A program made the translations under genes and the position numbers. From NCBI GenBank assembly GCA_902729315.2, contig LR746264.1, positions 2,651,378 through 2,715,377 on the forward strand: a stretch of DNA of 64,000 bases, given 5' to 3'. Of the stretch, positions 34,793-46,110 are shown one piece after another. How positions within the stretch are numbered: the first letter of the stretch is position 1; each line of letters opens with the position of its first letter. The notes beneath the pieces are model-generated. The model ran no database searches. It was not told the origin of the DNA and saw only the letters and a list, made by a program, of their open reading frames with translations. This stretch comes from Spirodela intermedia (taxonomy: Eukaryota; Streptophyta; Magnoliopsida; Alismatales; Araceae).

Positions 34793-37059
34793 AGCCGACA
34801 GTGTTCTCCCTCTCGTCCCCCCGGGAGATAAGATCGCGGGAAGGTCACGTTCAGGGTTCTAGGATTTGCAGAGAGGAACCCCCCTCCGAACGGCGAGAAG
34901 ACGTGATGAACAGAAATACCGTAGTATCAACGATAGCGGCGATCTTCTAGTCATAGAAGCTTCGAGGGATCAAAATGTCACTCGAATACATGGACAAAAA
35001 AAATGCGCATCATCGAGAGACATCTAAGAGCTGATGATCGATCGTGAATTTCGTGAATTGTACTTTGATCCTCTGCTTTCATACATTACGTGGACCTGTT
35101 CCTTCCCTCAACTCCCCCCCTCCAACTTCCACAGCGTGCCTTGACATCGTGGAGCGAGGGTCCCCGCAGGTCACATCGGTGTCGATAGGCGTAATCACTT
35201 TGCCGCAGGTCACATCGGTGTCGATAGGCGACGCGCAGCGGATTTGCGTCCCCCCACGCGACCGGGCACAGGGCAGCAACGCGTACGACTTGCCAAATCG
35301 ATGTTAAAGTTCTTCAAACTTTGATGTCAGATGATGAGTAGTGAAATAAAAGATTCCAAGGGCCGGGAATGACAACGTGAGCAGCTTGATGTTGGATAGA
35401 AATGCACGTTAAACACTACACAAAAGATCATTTTGCCGCTGGCTACTTACGATTCCTGAGTCAGCTGCATGGTAGAAGGAAGAGAGCCGGGGAAGCTAAG
35501 GCGTCGCTTGTGGATTTGGCAGCGTACTGCTGCACAGGTGCAGGTTGTCAAGTGAAAGAGGCTGTGCTGGGATTGCGGGTAGCTTGCCAGTGTCTCCTCC
35601 TCTCCCTCCTCTCTTCTCCCCCCCTTAATCTGCGCTTTACCGAGACCGTCTTCTACGGCAGCGAGCGTTGAGTCGAGCGACCGCATCAGCGAGCCGATCT
35701 CCCACAGTAGGATTTCAGCTGACCGGCTCGATCAATTACACGATCAAAATGTCAAACTTTCGGAAAGCAAGGTGACAATCATTAATTCTGGATGTTCTGC
35801 TTTCCCTAGAAACTTGTTTTTTTATTTGGGATTGTGATCGCTTAAGGATCTTATGCCCCCATTATTTAAGGAATAATTATGATACGCTAAACCTGGTTAT
35901 GCCTTGCGATGTTCATGTTTGAAAAATATTTACCTTTGTTTAACCTGAATCTACCGTTTCAACGATCATACCACAAAAGATTGTTCAAGAAAGCATGAAC
36001 TCCTCTCGGAAGGTAATCAGCATTAAGCTATAGAGGTGAATGGAGATCTATGCTTTGAGACCGTTTCTATGATAATGATTGATGTGGGAATCCACTGTTC
36101 AACTTGAAAAGTAGTGTAACGTTCTTAGACTACACAAAGATGCTTGTTATATTTTTGATGAATAATTTGATTTTGAACTATGGTGATTTTTAGTATATGC
36201 CTGTAAGTTATTATCTCGCCTGATCTTGAACAACCGTGCATGCGAGAGGCGAAGGATATTTGGGGTATTGTCTTGAAGCGAACAAAGCTTGAGCCTGCAG
36301 GCATAAGTATAATTGACTATCAGAGATCTCATTTTCTTGCTGATAGATTGTTGGTTAATTATCAAACATCTTATTTTCTCAGGGATCTCATTATTTAACC
36401 TTGATGGTAATGCAATTTTGAGTGGGAAATTATTCTAAAGAAAAACATTGAAGAATAGGAGAAGAGAAAGAGGAAGAAAGGAGGTGGGTTACGAGCTGGA
36501 ATCTTCGCGTACTCCGGATGGGGTTTTCTACTCATCAATGTGTGTTACCAGGATAATACTTATTTATCCCCTTATTTTACAAGAAATACCTGCAGTCGCC
36601 TAACAGAAAGAAAGAAATACGGATCAAATTAGTTGTGCAGCATATATTTTGATGTGAAACAAGATCTAATTGCTTCCATAATTCAATTGGCTGGCGTAAT
36701 TTTTCTACCCAATGACTCACGAAATGTAGTCTCCTGATATATGATTGTTTGAAAAGTCTTTATGACATAAGTAAGGTGTCTTGAAATCTCCAGGTAAGAG
36801 ATATTTTAAAAGCGAAGAAACTTGATACAATTTCGATCGTTTCAACTTGGGGGATTATTTTCAATAGAACATGATTACACTTTTTTTGTTCATTATATGT
36901 TAAAAACTGGTTTGACATATGCTTCTGAGTTAAATTCACCTTGTTTTATTAGCCTTTTTTCTTCCCTAGACAGCAAATATTTCGTGGCCTTAACTAAGAT
37001 TATTGCTCTACGCGAGAGAGGGAGAGCAACATTACACATAATCTAAAAAATCATACAAA

Positions 37060-37500
37060 AGGCATCATCAGGTAATCAGCAGATCAGCATCTGCAACCAC
37101 ATATAATACCTCCAGGAGCCGAAAACGACCGGAATACCTGTCAAGGTGTGTAATGTGCAGCACCATCCCTACGTCCCATAGCATGTTTTCCATGAACAGC
37201 TCCATGAGCCTTGGGAGGGATTGCCATATCCCCCTTGTATTGGTGAGTGCCCTCCACAAGTACTCATCTTGCCAGGGTTTACATTACTGGGGATTCCTGC
37301 AGGCTGATTGCCGTATGCACCCTGCAGGCCAGGTGCTCCACTGTTCACAACTAGAGAACTCATAGGCAACCCCGAACCTCCTCATGGGTTTGCAAGCATT
37401 GGTGTCGAATTCTGTCCAATCCCAGTCATAGGATAGTATCCAGATCCTGACGCTGCAGCTGTGCCCGTTCCACTGTTGTATCTAGTCCTGTGTCGGGAGG
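37060..37500 (-). pseudogene. UBA2-like fragment 2, C-terminal part only (unit A)
   Basis: The minus strand has SGSGYYPMTGIGQNSTP, an in-frame stop after MLANP, then LPMSSLVVNSGAPGLQGAYG, then a GGYGNPSQGSW piece. It also shares the following 3' flank with fragment 1 (ggtattccggtcgttttcgg onward). It lacks the MTKKRKL and acidic parts: homology with fragment 1 ends just upstream of the ACAGCTGCAGCG stretch. It keeps a better reading frame than fragment 1 but is truncated and interrupted. Confidence 0.4.
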
Positions 37501-37920
37501 CGCCATCAAGTGCCCAAAACTGGCCGATTGCGAATGACTACCCGTCCTGGTAGTTGCTCTCACCCAAAGTCCGATGTGATCATTGTGCGCCACCCAGAGA
37601 CCCCCCAATGACGCAGTGTGACCCCCCCGCGACCTCTCGACCGGGTTGCGACCGGAAGATCAACCGGAGGCGAGCATCTCACACGCGCGGCTCACGCGCG
37701 TACCGCACGGAGAACGCGGTAAGACGAGGACTGGGCGGAGCGAGCCTCATGGATTTAGAACGAGCCATCCGGAACTCTCAGAGACCCGAAGCGGACGCGA
37801 GAACCCGTCTAAGGAGAAGAGGACGTGGGGAGGATAATCCGGCGGAAGATTATCCGGACGCGGGCGAAGAAGAGAAGGGAGAGGGAGAATAATACGGCGG
37901 AAGTAATTCCACTCCCGCTC
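37500..37920. other. GC-rich unrecognised segment (unit A; copies at 48,818-49,238 and 60,135-60,560)
   Basis: Rich in CG, with a plus-strand open frame of 112 codons in A and B (37554-37892, Arg/Glu-rich). It carries many CGCG sites and imperfect palindromes such as ccggcggaagattatccgg. No known protein family seen. In C a short insertion near 60,293-60,312 breaks the frame, which argues against a conserved protein. Confidence 0.4.
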
Positions 37921-38619
37921 TACTTAAAGGCGATAGGTTTAAGATAATGAATGGGGGTTGAAATGATAGTGTTGATCACTGCGGATTATAGGCTATTTCA
38001 ATAGAAATTGTGTTGCTGTGAAAATAACAGCGGCTTGAAGCTAACGAATTGTTATTGAATTTATCAATTCTTATTTGTGATTACTACCTCTCTCATCGTA
38101 TTTTTTTTCACTCTTTTACGCTAATAGAACCGACAGGGAGAAAACATAAGATCTATATTGGTTTGGCTTACCTGAGCTACTCTGTTTAATAAGAAACGTG
38201 TCCTTGAGTTCCACTAACTCATTGCGCGTACACTGAATTCTATGCCTCAGCCACTTGTTGGATTTCATATTGCAGTAGTTTAGAGTTTCTCTAAAAAATT
38301 ATCTTCCAAATTCGTGACTCTCGGAGGCCTAGAGCTTGTAGTTTTTCCTTGAAACTCTTTACTCAATTCAAGACTTTAAGAGGCTCAAAGTAGATAGGGT
38401 TATCAGTTTTCTTAAACATGTTAGTACAACTCTAATAAAAAAACTTTGGAATACCATGGGACATTCACAATTGATGTGATATTTTGTGGTGCATGAAATT
38501 TTCTTATTTGTCATCAAGGAAGCTTTGTGGGTAGGAGAGATAGAATACAATGGCTCTTCTCCTTTTATAAGTGCTCAAGGACAAGGGATGTTTTGGCAAT
38601 TGCAATTAGAACAAAAAAT

Positions 38620-39100
38620 GAATGAGGGTTGAAGGACGTGGGCTGTTGCGGCTCGAAGAAAGCGGGACGTTTGGGCCGGGAAGCCAGGGCTCACGATCTG
38701 GTTTGATTAAAACCCCAGCCGGAGTGGGGGAGAGAGAGAGACAGAGAGGGGGGGGCGAATCGGACGGCGACGGCGAGGGAGAAGAGGAGGGTTAGCGACG
38801 GGGCGGGCCGCCGGAAGGCGGAACGGGGGCGACGGCGGGAGAGGGCAACGGTGGAGGCAGTCGGATGGTGGTGGAAACGGTGGCGGACGATGGTGGCTAC
38901 AGGCGGCGATTCGAGTGCTAGCGGCGATGGAAGGGGAAGGCGAAGGTAGGACGGCGGAAGGGATGGCGATGGTGGTCGACGGCGGCAGCGAGTGGGAGGC
39001 GGAACAAGAAGGGCGGAGGTCGGGATGGGAGGTGGCGGCAGTTGGCAACTGAAACGGCGAAATGAAAGGAAGACGGACTCAGTAAAAGGTTAACTCGCCC
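38620..39100. other. GC-rich purine-biased segment (unit A; copies at 49,938-50,418 and 62,140-62,640)
   Basis: Strong purine bias on the plus strand with many GGCGG/GGTGG repeats and a GA tract at its left end. A minus-strand open frame of 113 codons (39048-38707) is almost all Pro, Ser, Arg and Ala, as low-complexity GC-rich DNA gives by chance. It may be an old promoter or first-exon region; no family recognised. Confidence 0.45.
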
Positions 39101-40222
39101 CTTTCAGGGCGTTTGCGGTGACGACGTGAACGGCAGATGGTTGAGTTCTTGGCGAGATCTTCGTCCTCCTCTATTGCACGTCTCCAGCTCTTCACCTTGG
39201 CCGGTTCCACCTTCTTAAAGCGATGGGGAGCTATCAACCGCTGCCATAGTGACGTCCAACTGTTTCTGGCGTTAGGACTATGACAGTTTGCAAATAAGAG
39301 TGGGTGTCTACTGTCGCGTAATCAAATTTGACAATGAAGATCTTATCCGATCCAAGCCATGCAACTTGAGTACCACACCACCACATTATTGACAGAAGGT
39401 TCCTTCCAACTTAGGCAGGGGCTGTAGCTTTGAGCTTTCCAATTCATATGTCAATGACGTTCGTAGAGCGTTGGCGTGAAGAATTTGAGTATTGAGGACA
39501 GAAATATTCTTCTCCCTATAACACAACTGTCCCGAGGTTGACGTATGTTGGAGATTTTCAGGTAAAATCCACCAATGCTTTCAACCCATTATTCGAGCGG
39601 AGCGAAGGTCCCTGTGCACCCGATCCAATGCCCGCCTCTCCGAGTTTCTCCTTTGAAGGTGATCGTACTGTAATCAGTGACCTCAAAGCGAGAACATGAA
39701 CGTTTTGTGGAGAGCTACCTTTGACACCCCGCCGTGCGACACTACCATTCAGAGTACTGGTGCTCGTGTCTCATGCCCATGGGAAAGGGGGTTGGCGCGT
39801 GCTGGCATGGTCATGGAAATAACCGATGCCTAGTCTGCTGCTCCCCGGGTGGCAGATACTCTGGAGAAGGTCAGGAAGAAAGAGTGCATTCCGGTCATAC
39901 GAAGACGTGATTATCTTATGTGAGGCAAAGGTACATCGGGTTGGCATTGTAGATGGCATTCTTCTCCTAGCCTTCCCTGGTGAAATACCGTGAGCTAGCA
40001 ATTTTACTCGCAAGCGGAGGGCTAAAAAGTCGTGGAATAGAGTGACAGATTTCTGCCACCGGTACAGAGAGTTGAGTTTTCTTTCAAAACTCCGAGTCAT
40101 AAGCCATGTTTCGTCAACCTATTAATTGCAGAGCTGCTAATTCCCGAACTGCCACCAATATTATCGTGGTTTCAATAGCTGCTGACTTAATGGTCTGATC
40201 GGGACTGCTCCTCTCAGCGGTC

Positions 40223-40230
40223 TATATAAG
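40223..40230 (+). promoter_or_regulatory. TATA box of 8CM gene, unit A
   Basis: TATATAAG 109 bp before the ATG, followed by a conserved leader. Confidence 0.7.
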
Positions 40231-40331
40231 GTCCCAGGCGTCTCTGTAATGTCACAGGCATTCCTCTCCAGTCCTATTTTCTCACCCTCGAACCAATTCC
40301 CCCATACGTCGTCACTTCCCTTTCTGGTACC

Positions 40332-40694
40332 ATGGCCACAAAGACTCAAGCCACGGCGGCATTTCTTCTTTTGAATCTAATGTTCTGCACATTCGCCTCT
40401 GGACAAGGGATACCTTTACTTCCTAGTATTCCTGTACTTAAATGCGTCGCGCAGCTCGGGGAAACCGTCGCCTGCGGCCTTCTACTCAATCTCCTCAGGA
40501 TCGGAAGTTTCAGCGCGCTACTTAATGCAACCTGTTGCGCTTTGTTCGCGTCTCTCACGAGTGGGGAGACAGCCCAATGCCTCTGCATCGGGATAAGGCT
40601 TCGGCTTCTTGGTCTCAACGTGAGCATTCCTGGTGACATTAATCTGATACTGCAGTCGTGTGGCAAGAATATCACTATCGGAGGTTGTCCATAG
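40332..40694 (+). CDS. Secreted eight-cysteine-motif protein, copy 2 (unit A)
   Basis: 120 aa, intronless. Signal peptide 1 to about 25 ending FASGQ, linker with three prolines, then cysteines at 38, 48, 68, 69, 83, 85, 110 and 119 (C-9-C-19-CC-13-CXC-24-C-8-C), the DC2.15/Hydrophob_seed arrangement. Sequons at N65 (NAT), N96 (NVS) and N113 (NIT). As in the family it should be a secreted, disulfide-locked helical bundle with a hydrophobic cavity acting in the wall or apoplast. Compared with the unit B protein it has 20 amino-acid differences, all between residues 26 and 99: linker, Cys1-Cys2 loop (ETVA against QAGV), residues 59-62, 77/79, 88/89 and 98/99. Residues 1-25 and 100-120 are identical. 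The TATA box and leader are intact, so it is likely expressed. Confidence 0.92.
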   Translation: MATKTQATAAFLLLNLMFCTFASGQGIPLLPSIPVLKCVAQLGETVACGLLLNLLRIGSFSALLNATCCALFASLTSGETAQCLCIGIRLRLLGLNVSIPGDINLILQSCGKNITIGGCP

Positions 40695-41699
40695 TTTCTC
40701 GCAGCACACTCCTCGCCGGAGAAGTTCCCCCTGTATCCTGGGCGCCTTATGTGGTTTCCCTGCTGTGGTTTACTTGTGGTCTACGTCTATCCTGTTTCGT
40801 AATCAGTAATGTAATGTCAACTGTATGAGGGTAAGCAAGAGACTCTGGTCTCCTCTTCCCGAACTCCACTCGTGCAAGAATAGTTGTCCTCTGGATAAAT
40901 ATGTTTCCGGTGCAATGTGTTTCAAACTGCGACCCCGCCCCCAGAGCAGGGGTTGTTTGTCGGACTTTCAGGCTATCGACGTATTTGAGATCGAATGGCA
41001 TACGCACCCTCATGCGGGGAAAGCGCCCGAGCAAGGATCCGCCGTTGTTGCAGTCTTGTAGCCGTATGGCACGACATGCCACGGGGTACCTCACCATACA
41101 CGAGTTGGCTGAGGTCCATTACACGAGCTCCCTGATGCGCTTTTGCCGAGAGGCATCTCCAAATTTGCATGAGGGCGTCGCACCCGTGTAGGCGGTTTGC
41201 CTGGCTTGTAGGATTGGATAATGAGTTAGGCGCCACATTGTTCCTCACTTTTGTCACCCTATCTGTCAGCATCGATCAAGGTCGATGTTGATGTGTTGGC
41301 TCTAAGGCTACTCTCCCCAGTTCTGTCACTCGAATTAGCTCCAAAGCCTCAACGCTGTGTCAGGCTCGAATGTGTATGCCGCTGATGTCTGTAAGAGACT
41401 TCTTCACATGCCTTGCCTTGAAAGAACGGGAACCAGCTTATCTTCAATGCGGCGAAGTGTCATGCCTTTTTTAGAAGATCCATTGAAATTGGTTGTGGGT
41501 TCTGATGTTGATGAATGAATGCTTGGATCAAATTTGAGGTGTAGGTCGGAATGTATCCTATTAGAGATCGGTTGATTGTCAACCATGATTTATCCCATAC
41601 TAATAAGAGTGGTTCTTCAATGTGACAGTTCTTTTCAGGTCGGCGGAGATTTCTCCGGTATGATCAACATGAAAATGATGAAGAGTTCGACTCATAAGA

Positions 41700-43215
41700 A
41701 GAACAAACAAGAGTGCGGAAGTCAACTTACTGTGTCTTTTCATCTGGTTCATTATGAATGGTCCTAGATTGACTTGCTTCCTAATTCGTATGTAACGAAT
41801 AAGAAAAAGTGGTTCTGTTGTTGTCTTGTTAAAGCTTTCCGCCTATATGAAAGTATATGATGAAGAATCATACAAATCCATGGTAGTTGAGAAGCACGAA
41901 TATGGGAAGCAATTGTAGGATATGCAAAACCACTCATAGATTACATCTCAGAATCCCATGATCAGTGCTAAATATCATCGTGTTCAGATGGGTAGATGGT
42001 CTTGTTGCCGAATGTAGAATATGTACACCTTGGGATATGTTTTACCTTTGACAGTGGTAGTACGACTAAATTCTGCAAAAGTGATGCGGCAGCATCAAGA
42101 ATAGTGATGATGATATTAAGAACACATAGTAGAAAAATGACAAGTAGAAAGAGGAGAAGAAAAGATAAGCGTAATAGTATTAATAATAACCACAATAAAA
42201 ATATAATAATTATAATAACAATAATAATCGTTATCATCATGGGCAGTAGGAGCTGCATCAGAAGAAGCAAGAAGAGGAAAGAGAAGCCTAGGAAGTAGAA
42301 GGAGAGTCGGCAGAGGGAGAGAAGGCGTAGTCGTCTTTTGTTGAAGGTGGCATTTCCAGAGGTCGTGTGTATTTCTGTTATTAAGTGGCGAAGAAACGGC
42401 TGATCGGAAGTTTTCTTCTCGTGATGACGTAAGACGAATAATAATTTTTTCCCAAGCTATTTGGGCTGGACGGGGGGAGTTGCCCCGCCTCACCTAAGTC
42501 TCGCTGTTTCTCCTCCGGTGCGATTTTGCGTCCGCAAAGTGTCGCACACTGATCCGCGACCCTTCCTGCTGGTTGCAATTTTTCTCCGTCTGTCCCTCCC
42601 CTCGCTGCAGATTACTCTCATGGCTTCCGAGGACATCCACATCCTAAGAATATCTCGTCACTCTTGCTCCACGCCGCGGCCCTGTATTCTGCTTTGGGCC
42701 CGTGTGTTAGTTGCCCTTTGATTTATCTCTCCATTGGTCTTGGAGAGTGTTCTTGAACTTCTGTTTCATACAGAATATCTTTTATTTAACTTTGATTTTA
42801 GTTTTACGTCAGCGGAATATCTTTTTTCGGTCGTTGACTAGCGGCAGGTAGCATTTACTTGGTTCGTATTTTAAAAGTTGGACTCCTGTCCTGATAGGTG
42901 TTTCTGTAACCCGTCTACTTTCTGTGGTCTGTTTCACGGCGTACAAGGAACTTATGGGATGATATGTCGCAAAGAAGCTGAAAGCTCGAGCAATGAACTC
43001 ATTTAGACTCAGGGAGAAAGTACAACTGTACCAGAGGATTTTTGTGGGATAGTGATGGACTTATTAGAACCAAACCGCTGTATGCTTGAGGAGGTGAACG
43101 AAAAGTTGTCTTTACCTTCAGTTCAAGTGGAAGAACGGTAATCTGTCCAATACTTTGAAGGAAATCAGATTCGGCAATATATGGTTTTAATTTTGAGCGG
43201 ACCGCCGTGGAAGGT

Positions 43216-43252
<37 letters not shown>

Positions 43253-44050
43253 CTGTGTCCAGCGACAGCTGGGCATGAGGAATTCCTCTAGATGCTCCAT
43301 TTATACACTTCTGTGAGCCGAATACGACGAGGATGGGGCGGGTAAGAAGTAGACCTCGACCGTTTTCATAGGTCCCCAAAAAAAACGAAAGTCGACCCTT
43401 TGAAGGAAAATGAATGCATTTGAACATAGATAAGGAAGCAAATGCATCAGTTCTCACATTTTTATTATGCCAGATTCTTCTGGGGGAGGCGAATTAGACG
43501 AAGAGACGCTTTTGCCTCTCGTTGACGTTCGGATTGGTCTGGACAGAATTTATTAAAAGAGAAGTTTAAGAGCTTCATTAGATATTCGAGAAAAAAGCTA
43601 AAGTAAATGATGCTCAGACTGCCTCTTTCCTGAATTTTATTCAGAAAAACGGAGAGGCTACTGATTTCCTTAGATGAATGTCGTACGTCATAACACCTGT
43701 CCGAGAAACGCATCACCTAATCACGTGGATTCTTCATTGTCAGGGTGGACAATCTTGATCTGCTCAGTTTCTTGAGAGAATACCAAGAACAGGCAGGGAA
43801 ACGAATCACAAAATAGGTATCGGGTTCCAGTGTATGAAGAAGGATACGAATGATATCTAGCTGCTCTGAGAACGTAAGTTTGGTTGTTCGTTAGGCACGT
43901 TATCTGGACTGCATTTTTGCGGCAAAACTATGGGGTCAGTTACTAAGAACATCAACTTATATGGTAGGAAAAAGGAAAATTTTGAATAATAACTTACCAA
44001 TGGAATGATTCAAATAAGTAAAGAGTAAGTGGAAATGGAGACCGATATCT
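41700..44050. other. AT-rich unit interior (unit A; copy 53,022-55,372 in B)
   Basis: Contains an AAT/ATT-rich stretch (42,175-42,240) that gives an artificial Leu/Ile-rich antisense frame, a CT tract, and several short coding-like pieces. One is a minus frame near 43,200-43,000 containing FLQSIGQITVLPLELK before a gtaaag donor-like site. No complete gene recognised. Confidence 0.45.
43218..43249. repeat. (CT)n microsatellite, unit A
   Basis: CT tract, apparently equal in length to its copy in unit B. Confidence 0.9.
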
Positions 44051-44888
44051 TCTTTAGTTGTACACCAATGGAGCTCTAACCATTATATACAGCTTTGGGT
44101 ATCCTTCCCGAGGTCTCCTCTGAGAGAAAGATCTTCCGTCAGCAAATGCCAGCTTCTACCCGCCCGCAAACTCGCTCGTATTCCCCCCGTCTCGACAGCG
44201 ATGCTCCGCAGCCGGCGTCTACCAAAGGTTAAGAGCTCCAGAGGCGAGGGACCCAAGGAGGAATCGGGGAGAGGACCCCGGCGGCCACCAAGATCCCGCT
44301 GGCGCCGCCATTTGTGCGTCTGCAGGACGAAGGGTGTTTGTCGTCATGCACGCCGCCTCATTTCATGGAGTCTCCGGAGGAGGAGGTGTAATCCCGCCGA
44401 CTCCAAAACTCTCGGCAGTTGCACTGCTGCCCCCCCAAAATGCCGTCCCGAGCATCTGTTGTGGACCATCCAGACCGTGCACGACAAACTTCCGCGCAGG
44501 TCTCTCTCCGGCGGAATGCTGGGGACAAACCCTGGCCTCAGAGCCCCCTTCCCCTCGTGTGGAAGCAGTGGTTGAAGCCCTCCTCTTCCTCTCCCCCCCA
44601 GGCTCCCGCTTCTCCCGCTTCCCTTTTGCTGTTTGAACTGGCCGGCAAGTTGCCCGGAGAAGAAATCTTCTACATCCTTGTAGTCGACAGGTGGTCGACC
44701 CTGCAGACCGTCTGCTGTGCGGCACATCGATGGCCGACGATGAAGGAGATTTCTTCTGCTGGCCGGACAACATGAACGAAGTCAAGCGTATTGCAAGGCG
44801 GCCAAAGGGGCAACATGGAAGAAGAGGTGGCAAGCGCGGCCCAGAGGGAAAGACGAAAATGGGGAGCTACATCAAGCGTTGTAAATTA
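44050..44888 (+). other. GC-rich coding-like segment at unit end (unit A; copy 55,372-56,209 in B)
   Basis: Begins with a TATA-like ttatata near 44,083, then about 750 bp of GC-rich, C/T-biased sequence open over long stretches in several frames (for example plus 44419-44775, 118 codons; plus 44691-45116, 141 codons, crossing the unit junction). It looks like promoter plus first exon of a captured gene, but I cannot name a family. The 44,293-44,400 part differs from B by indels that change frame, so conservation of one protein is doubtful. Confidence 0.35.
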
Positions 44889-45647
44889 AGGGGTGCCTTC
44901 GGTGCGAATGCCGTGGCTTTCCCCATGTCGTTTCTAAAGGAGTCCCCTAACCTTGCAGGACCTATCCATTCGATGGCGCCCGTGATCGGATGGCGGAGGA
45001 CGCCGGCGGCGAGGACTCCATCTTCGCATGTGGTCGTTCCAGACTTTGATACGACGGCGCTCTCCGCGTTCGCTGTCCGGCGTCTTTCGGCTCCTCAGGC
45101 GCAGTCGGTGCATTAAGCGTGGGTTCTCATGCAGTTTCTTGGAACGCTTCACAGGTCGACCTATTCTCATACAGCTTCTTCCTACCATCGAATGTCTGGG
45201 TTTTCAGGCTAAACTCGCGGCGACTGTCCCTAGAAACCATAAGAACATCTTCACAGTCATTAACAACATTACCGCCACGACTGTCCTTCGACACCTCTCA
45301 CGAATGGCGCTTCACTGCGCGATATGATCTTCGGTTAAAGATTTCGCCGTGGACGCCGTACGACTGGCATTTTATTGGTCTTTTTTCTTCGCTAGACATC
45401 AAATATTTGGTGGCCTTAGCTCAGATTATTGCGCTACGCGAGAGAGGGAGAGCAATATTACACATATAATCCAAGAAAGCATGCAAAAGGCATCATCAGG
45501 TAATCAGCAAATCAGCATCTGCAACCACATATAATAACTCCGGGAGCCGAAAACGACCGGAATACCTGTCAAGGTGTGTAATGTGCAGCACCATCCCTAC
45601 GTCCCATGGCATGTTTTCCGCGACTAGCTCAACGAGCCAATTGCCAT

Positions 45648-46110
45648 ATCCCGCCTAGATTGTTGAGTGCCCTCCACAGGGAACTTATCTTGCCAGGGCT
45701 TACATTACCGGCGATTCCTTCAGGCTGATGGCCGCATGCACCCTGCAGGCAAGGTGTTCCAGTGTTCGCATCTAGAGAACCCACGGGCAACCCCGAACCT
45801 GCTCCTGGGTCGGTTCTGTCCAATCCCCGTCCCAGGATAGTATCCAGATCCTGACGCTGCAGCTGTGCCAGTTTCACTGTTGTATCTACTCCTGCTGTCG
45901 ACGGCGGCAACGTTACCAGAGTGGAGGACTGAAGAATCGCGGGTGAGGACATCCTCCGTTGCTCCGGAAGATACCTGCGGCTTCTCCTTCTCCTCGAACA
46001 GCGCACCATCATCGGCGGTCGATTCCGGTGCCTCTGGCTGTACAGTCCCATGGAGAGGCTCCGTCTTTTGTTCCCATTCAGCTTGCCGCGAGCTTCCTCT
46101 TCTTGGTCAT
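45648..46110 (-). pseudogene. UBA2-like fragment 1 (unit B)
   Basis: Copy of the unit A fragment, apparently unchanged: same MTKKRKL start, same stop after ten codons, same frame shifts and same missing RRM core. Confidence 0.4.

Larger units (their letters stand above)
33571..44888 (+). repeat. Segmental tandem duplication, unit A (11,318 bp)
   Basis: Head-to-tail repeat starting aggggtgccttcggtgcgaa. Order inside: 33.6-34.1 kb unrecognised; UBA2-like antisense fragment 1 (34.3-34.8); recurrent block (35.13-36.95, with a 28-bp repeat at 35,164 and 35,203); UBA2-like antisense fragment 2 (37.06-37.5); GC-rich 37.5-37.9; remnant of the 170-280-bp repeats; GC-rich segment 38.62-39.1; 8CM upstream block, gene and downstream block (39.2-41.7); AT-rich 41.7-44.05 with a CT tract; coding-like GC-rich end 44.05-44.88. 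Nearly identical to unit B over 33.57-40.09 and 41.91-44.29 kb (I noticed only two substitutions in the first stretch). Confidence 0.95.

Noticed and set aside
38707-39048. 113-codon Pro/Ser/Arg-rich minus frame (copies at 50,025 and 62,127), suggesting a proline-rich protein
   Set aside because: Purine-biased GC-rich DNA gives such frames by chance. The unit C version is extended only because of a GA expansion, so the frame is not conserved.
41968-42298. Leu/Ile-rich 100-codon minus frame and Arg/Lys-rich plus frame (copies at 53,290-53,620), suggesting a membrane protein
   Set aside because: Both come from an AAT/ATT- and AGA-rich simple-sequence stretch; hydrophobicity is a by-product of composition and there is no start context or homology.
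42999-43457. 152-codon minus frame (copy at 54,321) as a gene
   Set aside because: The middle is an Arg-Glu run from the CT tract. The two ends are unrelated in character and I see no supporting domain.
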